Notes: a model not told the origin generated them from the sequence alone. Counted from the first letter of the stretch, positions 22,134 to 32,800 are shown. The stretch is DNA of 64,000 bases from Cinnamomum chago (GCA_038049695.1 CP142452.1:75648501-75712500); one strand, 5' to 3'. Made by a program: numbers and translations.

Positions 22134-25100
22134 CTACATATACGGCCACCAGTAACCCTGGCTGATGGCTCGGTAGGCTAGGGACCTTCCTCCGATATGG
22201 CTCCCGCAGATTCCTTCGTGTATCTCGAAAAGGAGGTCCTCGACCTTACCTGGATGGACGCACTGGAGGTACGGTCCCGAGAACGATTTCCTGTAGAGCT
22301 TGACCTCGGGTGATAGCCAGAACCGAGCTGCCTTGAGTCTGACCCGGTGGGCCTCGCCACTGTCCTCGGGAAGCCTGTCGTCCCTAAGGTAGGTGATAAT
22401 GGGGTCCATCCAGCTCGGGCCGAGACCGATGCATAACACCTCCCGAGGTGAACGGAGCTCAATGCTGGGCGCAGCTAGCGATCCGACTTCGATGCTCCTC
22501 TTTCTTCCTGCCTCAACGGCGCTGGCCAAGTTTGCAAGAGCATCTGCGTGAGAGTTTACTTCTCTGCCAATCTGCTTGACTTCGGCCGTGTGGAACTGAG
22601 AGAGCTGCTTCTTGGCCAGGGCCAAATACGCGGCCATCCGGTCGTCGCGAGCCTGATAGTCCCCAGTCAGCTGGTTTGTCACCAACTGTGAATCATTGAA
22701 GACCATCAGCTGTTGAGCTCCGAGGATATGGGCGTTATTCAGTCTGGCTAAAAGGGCTTCGTACTCGGCCTCATTGTTTGACGCCTTGAAGTCCAGTGTC
22801 AGAGCCTGCTCAATGACCAGTCCTTCTGGCGATTGGAGAACAACTCCTGCTCCGGCTCTTCTCGAGGTGGAAGATCCGTCGACGAAGACCTTCCAAACTG
22901 GTGTATCGGCATTGCATTGTGATTGTTCCGAACCCGCGGGCGCCTCATGCTCCTCACCCCCCAGTTCGGTGCCGAGCTGGGTTGGTGCCGAACTTGAATC
23001 AAACTCGGCGAGGAAATCTGCCAGAACCTGGGCTTTTATTGCTGTCCGTGGCTGATACTGAATCTCATACTGCCCTAGTTCGACAGCCCATCGGGAGATT
23101 CTTCCTGAAAAGTCAGCCTTCTTGAAAACAGATTTGAGTGGGTGCTCCGTAACAACCACAATAGAATGGGTTTGAAAGTAATGGGAGAGCTTTCGCGAGG
23201 CGCTAACGAGCGCCAAGGCGAGCTTCTCAAGAGGCAGATACCTGGTCTCGGCATCGATAAGGGTCTTGCTCGTATAATACACTGGTTTTTGAACCTTGTC
23301 CTCTTCTCGGATGAGGACTGAGCTGACCGCATGATCCGAGACCGCTAAATATAAATACAGGGTCTCCCCATGGGTCGGGGTTGACAACAACGGTGGTGAA
23401 GAAAGGTAAGCCTTGAGCTGCTGCAAGGCATGGTCACATTCTAGACTCCATTGAAATTTAGAATTTTTTCTAAGAAGCTGAAAGAAAGGTCGGCACTTAT
23501 CTGAAGATTTGCTGATGAAGCGATTCAGTGCCGCGGCCATCCCTGTAAGCTTCTGAACCTCCTTGGCCGAAGTGGGACTCTGCACTCTGAGGATAGCCGA
23601 GATCTGATCTGGGTCTGCCTCAATGCCTCTGCGTGTAACCAAGCTGCCCAAAAACTTGCCGGAGCCAACACCGAAGGCGCACTTCGAGGCGTTAAGCTTC
23701 AGCCGGAACTCCTTTAGAGTGGCGAAGACATCGGCCAAGTCTGACTGATGATCCCGCGCCTGCTTGGATTTGACCACCATGTCATCGATGTAGACCTCTA
23801 CGGTTTTGCCGAGCTGATCGTGGAACATCTTGGTAACGAGCCTCTGGTAGGTGGCTCCTGCATTCTTCAGTCCGAACGGCATCACCTTATAGCAGTAGGT
23901 TCCCCTGGGCGTGATAAAAGCTGTTTTCTCTTCGTCTGGCCCAAACAGTGGGATCTGGTGATAGCCGCGGTAGGCATCGAGGAAGCTCATTCTGTCGTGC
24001 CCGGCCGTGGCGTCGATCAACTGGTCAATCTTTGGTAGGGGAAAGCTGTCCTTGGGACAGGCTTTGTTGAGGTCGGTAAAGTCGACGCACACCCTCCACT
24101 TGCCAGTCTTCTTCCTGACGACCACCGGATTGGCTAACCAGTTCGGGTATTGAACCTCCCTGATAGCGCCGGCCTTAAGCAGCTTATCCACTTCCTCGAC
24201 GACGGCTTCGGTCTGTGGGACCCCTGTCCTGCGGGCTTTCTGCATCACAGGTTTGTGGTTAGGGTCAACATTCAGTCTATGACACATTACCTCGGGGTCG
24301 ACGCCAGGCATCTCCTGAGGTGTCCAGGCGAAGGCATCTCTGTTCTGCACCAGGAACTGGGCCAGTTCGGACCTCTCCGGCTCTCCGAGCTGGCTGCCGA
24401 GCAGGAAGAACCGATCCGGGTCCTTTGGGTCGATCCTGACTTCGGCCAGTTCCTCCACGCTTTTCCTGCCTGGATCTTGGCCGAGCTCATCCAGCCCCTG
24501 CTCCATGTTCTTCTCCATCTCGGCCACATTGACCTCCTTGGGCTCTTGCTCCCCGGGTACCACAGCGGTCAGGCACTGCTTGGCTGCCTGCTGATCTCCT
24601 CTGACCGTGATGATTTCAACTCGGCCACTCTTTCCCTCCCACGGAAATTTCAGCTTCTGATGGAGGGTGGAAGGGACTGCTTCCAGGCTGTGGAGCCAAG
24701 ACCTGCCCACTATAGCATTGTAGGGCGAGGGTGCGTCGATCACCATGAAGGTTGCCATGACAGACGCGCCACCGACCTCGACCTTGAATGTCACTTTCCC
24801 CTTAGGATAAACAGGTTTGGCGCTGAAGCCGATAAGGGGAACTCGAGCCTCCTGCAGATCTTTCTCCGTCAGTCCCATCCTTCGAAAGCTGTCGAAATAG
24901 AGGACCTCGGAAGAACTGCCGGGGTCAACAAGGACTTTCTTCACAGTGCAATTCTTCACGCCCTGCTTAGAGCAGTCAAACTTCAAAGTGACGATCAGGG
25001 GGTCGTTGTGGGGGAGTTGCACCCCTTCCAAATCTGCATCAGTGAACCTGATCTCGGGACGCTCCCTCCGAGCCCTTTTCTGTGCTGGGCCGAGCTCGGC

Positions 25101-27167
25101 GGCCATGACTTGCTTGCCGTGAGCGGCTTTCCTGGCTTCGGCACGGGCTTGATTACTCCCCTTGGGCGGGGGTGCCAAATGGATAACGTCAATTATCTTC
25201 TCTGTCCCGTCGCTGTCGTGACCCCCCTCGTCTCGGCGCGGGGCTCGGGTGTCGGCCCTGGTTTCTCTCCTGACAAACTCTTGCAGGTGTCCATCCTGGA
25301 CAAGCTTCTCCAAATGCGACCGCAGTATCCTGCAATCTTCAGTCTTGTGGCCGCCCTCCTTGTGATAGGAACAGAACTTCGTCTGATCTCGGATAGAAGG
25401 GTCGCCTTGCATGGGCTCTGGCCATCTGAAATATGGCCTGCTCTTGATCTTATACATGATACGGTGGATCGGCATCTTGAAGACCGTGTTGACCCCCCGA
25501 TACGCGTCCTTGGATAGCCTGGGCCTTTTGCTCCTTGCCGAGGCGAACGTCTGAGTCCTTGCCGAGCTTGTAGGCACCCAACTCCTATCTGAGTCACCTC
25601 TTCGTCGCTCGTCTCGCCGAGGCTCATCCCTCAGAAACGGTCCTCCGTCCTTCTTGGGGGGCCGCTCACCTCGGTCTCGGTTTCTTTGCACGGTTCCATG
25701 GCTTTCCCGAGCACGGGCCTGGTCATCCTCTTGAGCAATGTATCGGTTGGCGATGGACATGAGCGCCGCTATGGAAGACACCGGGTTCCTGGCCAAGTCC
25801 TTGCGAAGGTCGCTGTCTGGCAACAGGGCGTTCCGAAACGCGAAGACGGCTACATCGTCCTTGGAGTTCTCGATCTGACTGTAGACCGCCCAGAACCGCT
25901 TGGCGAATTGGGTGACGTTCTCTCCCTGCTTCATCTTCATGGCCATGATGTCTGCATCTGTCTTCGGGAGGACTCTGTAGGCCTGGAACTTATTCATAAA
26001 GGACTGCTGGAGTTGCTGCCAACTCGAGACGGATCCCTCTGGGAGCGCACAGAACCACTTCAGGGGAAGGTCGCCTAAACTGGAGGAAAAGACTCGGCAG
26101 TTCAGATGGCCCTCGTCTCCCCAGACAGACATCCTCTGGGAGAAGTGCCTGAGATGCGTAGCTGGATCCGAGACCCCATCATAGGTGACGAATCTTGGTA
26201 CGGTGAACTTCTTCGGTAAGGGGTACCTCCTGATGTCTTGGGAGAAAGGAGACGCGCCGAGATCAACGGGGTCGCAGCAAGCATTCTTTTGGTCTCGGCC
26301 GAAGCCGGCTACTTCCAGGTTGCGCTGGACCGTTTCCCTTATGTGCGCGTCCAGCCATTCCTGATTATGATACATACCCTCCGGAATGGTCTCGGACGCC
26401 TTCCTCGAGTAGCTACGGCTAGTGCTTGAGCCTTCATCTCGGGTTCGGTCGTCCCTTTTCCTGTTCAAGTGGTCCCTCAGGTCCTCCTTTGAGGAAGAGA
26501 TGCGCGTGGCACGAGTAACTCCCCTCTCGTGTTGTGGCGATCGCCGCTGCTGCCGAGATCGCTGCTGCTGGGACTGCTCCCGACGAGTCCGCTGCTGCTG
26601 GGACTGCTCCCGACGAGTCCGCTGCTGCTGGGACTGCTCCTGACGAGTCCGCTGCTGCTGGGACTGCTCCCGACGAGTCCGCTGCTGCTGGGACTGCTCC
26701 TGACGAGTCCGTTGCTGCTGCCTTGCCGAACCAGTAGCTCTTTCCAACTGCTGCTGGAGCTGCCAGATCAGAGCATCTCTCTCCTTGATGGCCTCATTCT
26801 GTGCTTTAATCTCCAGAAGGGTGGAGTCCAAGTCGTCATCAGGGCTGTAGTCTTCATCCTCAGTATCTTCAACGTCCTCCACCCGGCCCTCAACGTCCTC
26901 CACTTGGCCCGGGGGGCGTGATCCATCGACCACTGGAGACTTATCCCGCTGGTCTCCCCCCGTCAGGAGACCTGTAGGCTGCTGGGTGTCTCCCTTCCCG
27001 GGAGCGGACTCCGAGCGGAGGTCACGCTCCTGAACGTTGATCCGGATGAGAGCACGTTCAGCATCGTCCTCTGTGACTGGTTGCTTCCCAGCCCTCTGGT
27101 TGGCAGGGGGCGGCCTTGCATGCTTTGTCTTGGAAGTTTCTCCATCTTTCGCAGCTCTCCTCGTCAT
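22134..27167 (-). CDS. Gag-Pol polyprotein (gag, protease, RT, RNase H, archaeal-type RNase H, N-terminal integrase)
   Basis: The 1677-residue frame starts at an ATG about 45 nt after the primer binding site. Rough domains are as follows. A charged leader holds a Gln/Arg repeat (about 150-202). The retrotransposon gag domain spans about 315-500. A CX3HX4HX4C-like knuckle (CSYHKEGGHKTEDC) lies near 600. The aspartic protease has VDPGSS near 745, so Pro replaces the usual Thr/Ser/Gly. The reverse transcriptase has FLDAYRGYHQ and YIDDM (about 1000-1180). The gypsy RNase H is at about 1270-1370, followed by a second RNase H (VFVDGSS, NNEAEYEAL, HADALANL; about 1425-1560). The integrase zinc region HEGICGSH is at about 1650. 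It ends at TAG within the integrase HHCC motif, where a Gln or Lys codon is normal. The dual RNase H marks the Tat lineage. Confidence 0.95.
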   Translation of the reverse strand: MTRRAAKDGETSKTKHARPPPANQRAGKQPVTEDDAERALIRINVQERDLRSESAPGKGDTQQPTGLLTGGDQRDKSPVVDGSRPPGQVEDVEGRVEDVEDTEDEDYSPDDDLDSTLLEIKAQNEAIKERDALIWQLQQQLERATGSARQQQRTRQEQSQQQRTRREQSQQQRTRQEQSQQQRTRREQSQQQRTRREQSQQQRSRQQRRSPQHERGVTRATRISSSKEDLRDHLNRKRDDRTRDEGSSTSRSYSRKASETIPEGMYHNQEWLDAHIRETVQRNLEVAGFGRDQKNACCDPVDLGASPFSQDIRRYPLPKKFTVPRFVTYDGVSDPATHLRHFSQRMSVWGDEGHLNCRVFSSSLGDLPLKWFCALPEGSVSSWQQLQQSFMNKFQAYRVLPKTDADIMAMKMKQGENVTQFAKRFWAVYSQIENSKDDVAVFAFRNALLPDSDLRKDLARNPVSSIAALMSIANRYIAQEDDQARARESHGTVQRNRDRGERPPKKDGGPFLRDEPRRDERRRGDSDRSWVPTSSARTQTFASARSKRPRLSKDAYRGVNTVFKMPIHRIMYKIKSRPYFRWPEPMQGDPSIRDQTKFCSYHKEGGHKTEDCRILRSHLEKLVQDGHLQEFVRRETRADTRAPRRDEGGHDSDGTEKIIDVIHLAPPPKGSNQARAEARKAAHGKQVMAAELGPAQKRARRERPEIRFTDADLEGVQLPHNDPLIVTLKFDCSKQGVKNCTVKKVLVDPGSSSEVLYFDSFRRMGLTEKDLQEARVPLIGFSAKPVYPKGKVTFKVEVGGASVMATFMVIDAPSPYNAIVGRSWLHSLEAVPSTLHQKLKFPWEGKSGRVEIITVRGDQQAAKQCLTAVVPGEQEPKEVNVAEMEKNMEQGLDELGQDPGRKSVEELAEVRIDPKDPDRFFLLGSQLGEPERSELAQFLVQNRDAFAWTPQEMPGVDPEVMCHRLNVDPNHKPVMQKARRTGVPQTEAVVEEVDKLLKAGAIREVQYPNWLANPVVVRKKTGKWRVCVDFTDLNKACPKDSFPLPKIDQLIDATAGHDRMSFLDAYRGYHQIPLFGPDEEKTAFITPRGTYCYKVMPFGLKNAGATYQRLVTKMFHDQLGKTVEVYIDDMVVKSKQARDHQSDLADVFATLKEFRLKLNASKCAFGVGSGKFLGSLVTRRGIEADPDQISAILRVQSPTSAKEVQKLTGMAAALNRFISKSSDKCRPFFQLLRKNSKFQWSLECDHALQQLKAYLSSPPLLSTPTHGETLYLYLAVSDHAVSSVLIREEDKVQKPVYYTSKTLIDAETRYLPLEKLALALVSASRKLSHYFQTHSIVVVTEHPLKSVFKKADFSGRISRWAVELGQYEIQYQPRTAIKAQVLADFLAEFDSSSAPTQLGTELGGEEHEAPAGSEQSQCNADTPVWKVFVDGSSTSRRAGAGVVLQSPEGLVIEQALTLDFKASNNEAEYEALLARLNNAHILGAQQLMVFNDSQLVTNQLTGDYQARDDRMAAYLALAKKQLSQFHTAEVKQIGREVNSHADALANLASAVEAGRKRSIEVGSLAAPSIELRSPREVLCIGLGPSWMDPIITYLRDDRLPEDSGEAHRVRLKAARFWLSPEVKLYRKSFSGPYLQCVHPGKVEDLLFEIHEGICGSHIGGRSLAYRAISQGYWWPYM
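26561..26710 (-). repeat. 30-bp minisatellite inside gag (10-residue Arg/Gln repeat)
   Basis: Five 30-bp units encode repeats of RTRREQSQQQ or RTRQEQSQQQ, with further partial units on both sides. The alternation of Arg and Gln comes from a C/T change at the same position in every other unit. The repeat keeps frame. Confidence 0.9.
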
Positions 27168-27209
27168 GGTGTTTAGGAATAGGAATAGGAAAGATTATAG
27201 AAATCGTTT

Positions 27210-27227
27210 CCCACAGACGGCGCCAAT
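27210..27227 (-). other. Primer binding site
   Basis: On the minus strand the bases next to the 5' LTR read TGGCGCCGTCTGTGGG after a two-base spacer. TGGCGCC pairs with a tRNA 3' end GGCGCCA. This version resembles the site reported for Tat/Ogre elements (tRNA-Arg) rather than initiator Met; the tRNA identity is from memory. Confidence 0.75.
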
Positions 27228-27941
27228 TGTAAGTGCAAGAATAATATACTCACAAGATCAGGATGCCTCTCAGGACTTACTCAATGCATGGAGGAGATAG
27301 CTGCGACGGTCTGAACCTGAAAGAGGAGAAAGACAAGGGTCAGAGGACCCTGGCTCTGGGCAGCGCAGGGCTCTCCGATGCTTAAGTCAGCAATCGATCG
27401 GAGAAGAAGGAGGAGAAGAAGAAAGACTGGGTGTCTATGTGAGAATGCTTACCCCCTGCTCCCTTTGGCTCGTGCCTTATATATGGAACAGTTTTGGTTG
27501 AGTGCCAGTGGGCTTGGTGATGTGACCTGGGTCACATCAGCCCACAAAGTCATTAATGAAGGTCCATCATAGCCCTCTTCGCATTTAATGTGGGTCCGAT
27601 CAGCCCACACTGCATTTAATGCCAGTCACATTGGGCCTGATCTTGCCCTGATCTGGTGGTGGCTGAAGTCCCATCAGATCCCTTCCTTGGGCCTTGCCAC
27701 GACAGGGCCGTGGCTGTTAGCTGCAAGCGCAATACTGCATTGCCGAGCTTGCATTGCCGAGACTGAACGGTATGCGCGGCCGAACTGAATTCTGTTTGGC
27801 CGAGACCAGCACGTAGTGCCGAGACCAATATGGATCGGATCGTAGCTGAGATCAAGAGAAATGGCTCCCACACGTCAGCATATCCGAGCGCACCTTTGCC
27901 GAGACCAAGAGGAACAGGTTCAAGGAATGGGCCCCCACACA
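27228..27941 (-). repeat. LTR (5' LTR in element orientation) with TATA box
   Basis: The 714-bp LTR contains, in the minus orientation, a CATATATAAGGCACG string (about 27471-27486) that fits a TATA box driving leftward transcription of gag-pol. It differs from the other LTR at two transitions. Confidence 0.95.
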
Positions 27942-27946
27942 GTTCC

Positions 27947-28795
27947 ATTGACGATGTTGTTCTTGTCGGAGGGTCGACCAGGATTCCCAAGGTCCAGCAA
28001 TTATTAAAAGACCTATTTGGTGGGAAGGAGCTTTGCAAGAGCATCAATCCTGATGAGGCCGTCGCCTATGGTGCTTCGATTGAGGCTGCCAAATTGAGTG
28101 GTGTTGCCAATATGAAGGTGTGAGACCTGGTACTAGTGGACGTCACCCCTCTCTCGCTTGGAACGGAGGTCAAAGGTAATTTGATGGCCGTTGTAGTTCC
28201 GAGGAACACAACCATTCCTACTAAAAAGAAGAGCAACTTCTTTACCTCAATAGATAATCAGACTCGTGCCGGTGTTGGCGTCTACCAGGGAGAGAGAGTT
28301 AGAGTTGAAGAGAACCATAAGTTGGGCAAATTTACGCTATCTGACATCCCTGCTGCCCCAAAAGGAGAAATACCTATCATTGTCAGTTTTAAAATTGATG
28401 CCAATGGCATCCTAACGGTCTCTGCAAAGGTGAAGACAGGGCAGAAGAAGCAAATCATAATCAATAACAGCACGCTGAATCTTAGCAAGGAGGAAATTGA
28501 AATGATGGTTCAGAATGCAGAGAAATATAAGATAGAAGATAAAGAGTACAAGAAGAAGGTGAAAGCGAGGATTGCCTTAGAGGACTATGCCTATGAAATG
28601 AGTAAGGCTATTAATGATGCCAATGTTTGTTCCAAGCTGTCTGGCATAGACAAAAAGATGATTGAGATCACTCTCAAAGAGATAAGCCAATGGCTAGAAA
28701 AGAACACGACTGCAGAGACTAAGGAGTATCTTGATTGGAAGGAGGAGCTAGAGAACATTTGCAGGAGTAGATTGCCAAAACATTACCTTGATTAA
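27947..28795 (+). pseudogene. HSP70 copy A, 3' part, with a second inactivating stop
   Basis: This is the continuation of exon 2 after the retroelement. It encodes the third HSP70 signature ([17 protein letters not shown]), then the peptide-binding domain and lid, ending SRLPKHYLD. A TGA at 28121-28123 replaces the CAA (Gln) of copy B, so even excision of the element would not restore the frame. From there to the end the protein differs from copy B at about 17 of 219 positions, much more than in the 5' half. Like the other copies, it lacks the EEVD tail. Stop plus insertion fits loss of selection. Confidence 0.93.
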
Positions 28796-28880
28796 ATGTT
28801 GATCGGTGGAAATAGATCCTTCAAGCACTTATATTTGTTGCTTTCCTTCCAATTTAGAGGCTTCTCTTACTATATTTAAT

Positions 28881-31800
28881 GGGACGGCCTCTCCTCAGCT
28901 CATGCGGACCTTATCATCCGCTCACACACGTGTTGGACTTCAAAGGCTCGAAAAAAATCGAGACGAACAAAATGAAAACAAAAGGTTCCCGCCACAGCTT
29001 TTCGCATCCCGCTCTCTATACACAGATAGAGAGCGACAAAAGAGAGAGAAAGAAAGAGGACGATAGAGAAGAGGGGAAAGCTCTCTCCGCCGGCCTCCCA
29101 ATCAAACAGCTCTCTCCATCCGGCCTATCGTCGACAAAGGGACTCTCTCCTTCAATTGGTGGTTGGTTGTTTTTTTTCTCTCCGTCCGGCCTGACATCAT
29201 CCCTTCCTAATCTTTTTTCTACAGAAATCAGAGAAAGAAGAAGGGAACTTGCTCCGTCTAGCCTCCCAACAACATAGGTACTCTCTCTCCTCTTCTAGGT
29301 TTTCCAAAAATCCATCATAGATGCATTTGGAATTATGGAAATGGTGGAGACGAATGCAATGTTTGTTTTTTGCCTCCTCTGTTTTGTGGGTTTGATAGAT
29401 GGCCCTAATTTTCTGACTCTGAATATTAAGAAGAAGGCATTAATGATTTGGATTTATATAGTCCCTGTTTTTTATTTTTTGATGGAGTCAGGAAGAGAAA
29501 GTAATATTATTTACAGATGAAAAAGAAACGGAAATGGTGGATTTCCTTTTGATAGGGCCGCAAAAGAGAATGGGCAGCAGATGGATCTTATAATTTTGTG
29601 TTTAATTTTCTATTTCGATTTTCAAAATCTGAATGATGCATGCCAGTCGCTTTACTCTTAAATTTTCAATTTTCTGTTTGCTTTGCAAGCTTTTCATATA
29701 TTCAAGAGATTTTTTTTTCTATACAAAATTCTCCAAACTATTGAAGTGTAGTGTATATTATTTTGGTGTTGATACTGACTCGTTGATGTTGATTGTGAAT
29801 GTCATTTGATGTTTACTGTTTTTCCAAGGACATTGATTTTAAATTTTGAATGTTACCCACAGGATCATTGGTGTCGAATGTTGAATGTCAATTTGAGTTG
29901 AATGAGAATCGGTGTATGTTGAGCTAGGCGTTTCATGCTATTGAGGCAATGCTCACCGGAATAAGTGTCCCTTTCCATGCGGCCAAGTGTAACATATCAC
30001 GGTTTGTATGATTGGGTTATGTTGGCGCTACTTGGTCAGGAGAATCCGGCACACTGATTTTTCTCTCATTCTTCATAGGGAACTATTGTGTTTTGCTACA
30101 AGGATGATTGCTAAACTTTGTCTTTTGCATTTGTTTGGGCTGTAACATTCATGGATCTATTATTTTGTATGTTCAGCATAAAAAATCTTTTGTATTTGAA
30201 TACATGATTATTTGTTTTGTCTTGAATGTTGATGAGATTTGTATTGCCTGAACGGAGGGGTGTGACGATCAGGACTTGTAAAAAGTCTCTCACTACAGAT
30301 ATTATGTACCCAAGTTGAAATTTATATGTTGGTCCATCAACTTCATCAGGAGCATGACGGAAGGATCACAACTCAGGATCAATACTTGCTTTGTGTTGAA
30401 AAACATTTTTCTCAGATGCACTTATACTTTTGGATTTGTGGAATTTCCCTTGATAAAAATGGATGTGACAGTGTTTTACAAGTTGCAGGTTGATGTAAAG
30501 ACTTTGGAAGAAGCATGAGTTTTGAAGGTGCATTCATTTTTTTCATTTTGACAAATTACAGGTGCAAACATTACAAGCTTGGTGTTTGAAGATACATTTC
30601 ATAGTGTTGATGCTGCAGGTTGATTTAATGACAATGTTAAATGATGATGCTTGGTGTTTTTTGGATGTTTGAGGACATGCTAGTGGCAAAATTGGTAACA
30701 AATTCAAAACTTTGAAACTTCTGTAAAAATGGCCGAATGTGTTCCATGTAATCCAATTACATAATTTCAATCACCAATTTTTCTAAAACTATACAAATGG
30801 CTGAATGAGGTGAATATTATCCGATTTTATGAAATTGCTATGCAAATGGTAGGTTAGCCATCCTCAACTTAAAACACCTATCCACCAAAACAAAAGATAC
30901 AGGTGAATGGGTGATATGGACAAAGTCCAAATTGTTCACTCATATGGTCTAATCATTAATGTAAAATGGATTTTAAATTATGAGCATGGCACTGGAAACA
31001 CAAATTGGATTTTGGAGATGTTCTTAATCATTTTTTTCTATAGTTATGAGCTAGACCTTCCGAAATTAACCAAATGCAATTCATCAACTGAATACAACTA
31101 TGACACTGCATCATCATATCTTCCCATAGGCCTTAAACATTATTTCTGTGCAGATTCGAATAAAAATTCACCAATTCATAAATTCTGCCTCAATTCTGAA
31201 TACAATTCATAAGTTCTGCATTAAGCCTGCATCATTTCTGAAAACAATTTGTCAATTCTATATAAATTTTGAATGCAGTCCATCATTTTCTTTTTTGCAA
31301 GAATACAATGCATCATTAGAATCTGCCTTTTGTGTACTGAAAAATGTTTTTCTTAAATGCACTTCAACGTTTTGGGAATGTGGAATTTTCCTTGATAAAA
31401 AAATGAATGAGATAGTGTTTTACAAGTTGTAGGTTGTTAATGTGATGAAAGCATGAGTTTGAAAGGTACATCCATGAAAACAAATGATGATTGTTTGGCT
31501 AGTCATATTAAACATACAGAACTATTAAAAATTCAATGAGTACAAGTTAATGAGCTACATTAAACAGCTCAACTGCTCAATAATCCATATTCACCAAATT
31601 CTGGTTCTGATTAAACTGTGTACCTACAAATAATCAACCATTTGCCTCTTTTTTCAAATTCCTTTTGCTAAAAATTACAATTTTGTTTCTTCTATTGTAT
31701 TGTCTTGCCAGGAACCCTCCTTGCGAAGATGGATCTGTTTTGGTTGGCCTGATACTGTAGCATAAACTGTTACTAGACTGTTTTCAAGTGCAATGACCTT

Positions 31801-32800
31801 TTCTATGTGCACTTCGATATTGTTTGTTGATGATATCTCATCCTCACGTATGACCTGTTCATGTAAGAAATTAATTGGAGTGAGTAACTCAAATATCTAC
31901 TAGTAATCTTTCAAGAGATAAGACTAGAGGGTGGGTTTTGGTCTTTTTAAACCAGGATTTATAGAAGATTAATCTTTCAAGAGATAAGACTAGAGGGTGG
32001 GTTTTGGTCTTTTTAAACCAGGATTTATAGAAGATTACTTGTACCAATTCTGATTTACCAATATCAACCCAAAAACTCCCAATCATAATCGAGTAAATAC
32101 TAAAAATAATAAATGAATCTATCAAGAGTACGATTTTAAATCCAAAACCCTATTCTCAATCCCTAATCCCTTAGCGTCAATTTCAAATAAAAAACCCTCA
32201 GAATCCCCAAAACCTCGAGAAATATATAAAAGAAAAAAAAAAAACAACAAAGAGCAATTTCTGATTCCTAACAAACTCTAAGACCTTTCTACCAAAAAAA
32301 AAACAAACTCTAAAACCTGATTTTAGAAATGGGGGAGGATTTTTTTTCAGAAAACCTCCCATTCTAAAACACCAACTTCTTAAAACTCTTTCATCAATCA
32401 ACAAAACCCATTTCAGAAAAGGGGAGTCTTTAGAGAGGGTTGAAGGTGTGGGATTTGGATAGACAGAGGGAGATTTAGAGAGAGACAGAGGGAGAGCACC
32501 TGTGATGTATATCTTGGTAGAGGAAGATGGAGGGAGAGAGAGCTCCGATGGAGAGAGTAGAGGGAGGGCGAGGAAGAGGGACGAACGAAGTGCTTCCCTG
32601 TTTTATGTTTCCCCCTTCTCCTTTTCCCCTTCTATCTTTCCTTTTTCTTGTAAAAGAGGAAGAAGCAGGATGCTTGGGCGGGAAACGGATGAAAAAGTCT
32701 CTCCCACCGAATTTTCATGGTCATTTTTTTTAAACCTCGGGAATGGGCCACATGCTTGAGCGGATGATAAGGTCCGCATGAGCTGAGGAGAGGCCATCCC
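28881..32800. mobile_element. 3.9-kb terminal-inverted-repeat element, class II, unclassified
   Basis: Ends at 28881-28924 and 32757-32800 are inverted repeats of about 44 bp with one or two mismatches (start GGGACGGCCTCTCCTCAGCT). Weaker similarity continues inward. No transposase ORF is visible, so it is non-autonomous or carries captured sequence; CT/GA-rich stretches near 29040-29290 and 32460-32640 look like 5'UTR-type sequence. A diverged direct repeat links about 30375-30540 and 31310-31465. Flanks (atatttaat, ttatatata) do not form a clear target duplication, so superfamily is open; Mutator-like is one option. Confidence 0.75.
31905..32036. repeat. Exact 66-bp tandem duplication
   Basis: The unit starting AATCTTTCAAGAGATAAGAC occurs at 31905-31970 and again at 31971-32036 with no difference I can see, inside the inverted-repeat element. 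It is a recent duplication. Confidence 0.95.

Larger units (their letters stand above)
16465..27941 (-). mobile_element. Ty3/gypsy LTR retrotransposon, Tat type, 11.5 kb, inserted in HSP70 copy A
   Basis: The element is bounded by 714-bp LTRs (16465-17178 and 27228-27941) that start TGTAAG and end CACACA on the plus strand. The 5-bp target duplication gttcc (16460-16464, 27942-27946) matches the uninterrupted site in copy B. Coding order on the minus strand is gag, protease, RT, RNase H, second RNase H, integrase, which places it in Ty3/gypsy. The second, archaeal-type RNase H, the long 3' region and an antisense gene there are hallmarks of the plant Tat lineage. The LTRs differ at two positions (17044 T versus 27807 C; 17064 G versus 27827 A), about 0.3%, so insertion is recent. 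Confidence 0.97.
13777..28880 (+). repeat. Segmental duplication unit carrying HSP70 copy A
   Basis: Excluding the retroelement at 16465-27941, this block is nearly identical to 35484-39035, covering part of the 5'UTR intron, exon 1, the intron, exon 2 and about 80 bp of 3' flank. Homology begins at GATTTTCATTGGC and ends at ATATTTAAT. The right edge coincides with the left terminus of the 3.9-kb inverted-repeat element. Confidence 0.85.

Noticed and set aside
24150-25517. Plus-strand ORF of 455 codons inside the pol region
   Set aside because: It is the antisense shadow of the RT/protease coding frame and shows no domain of its own.
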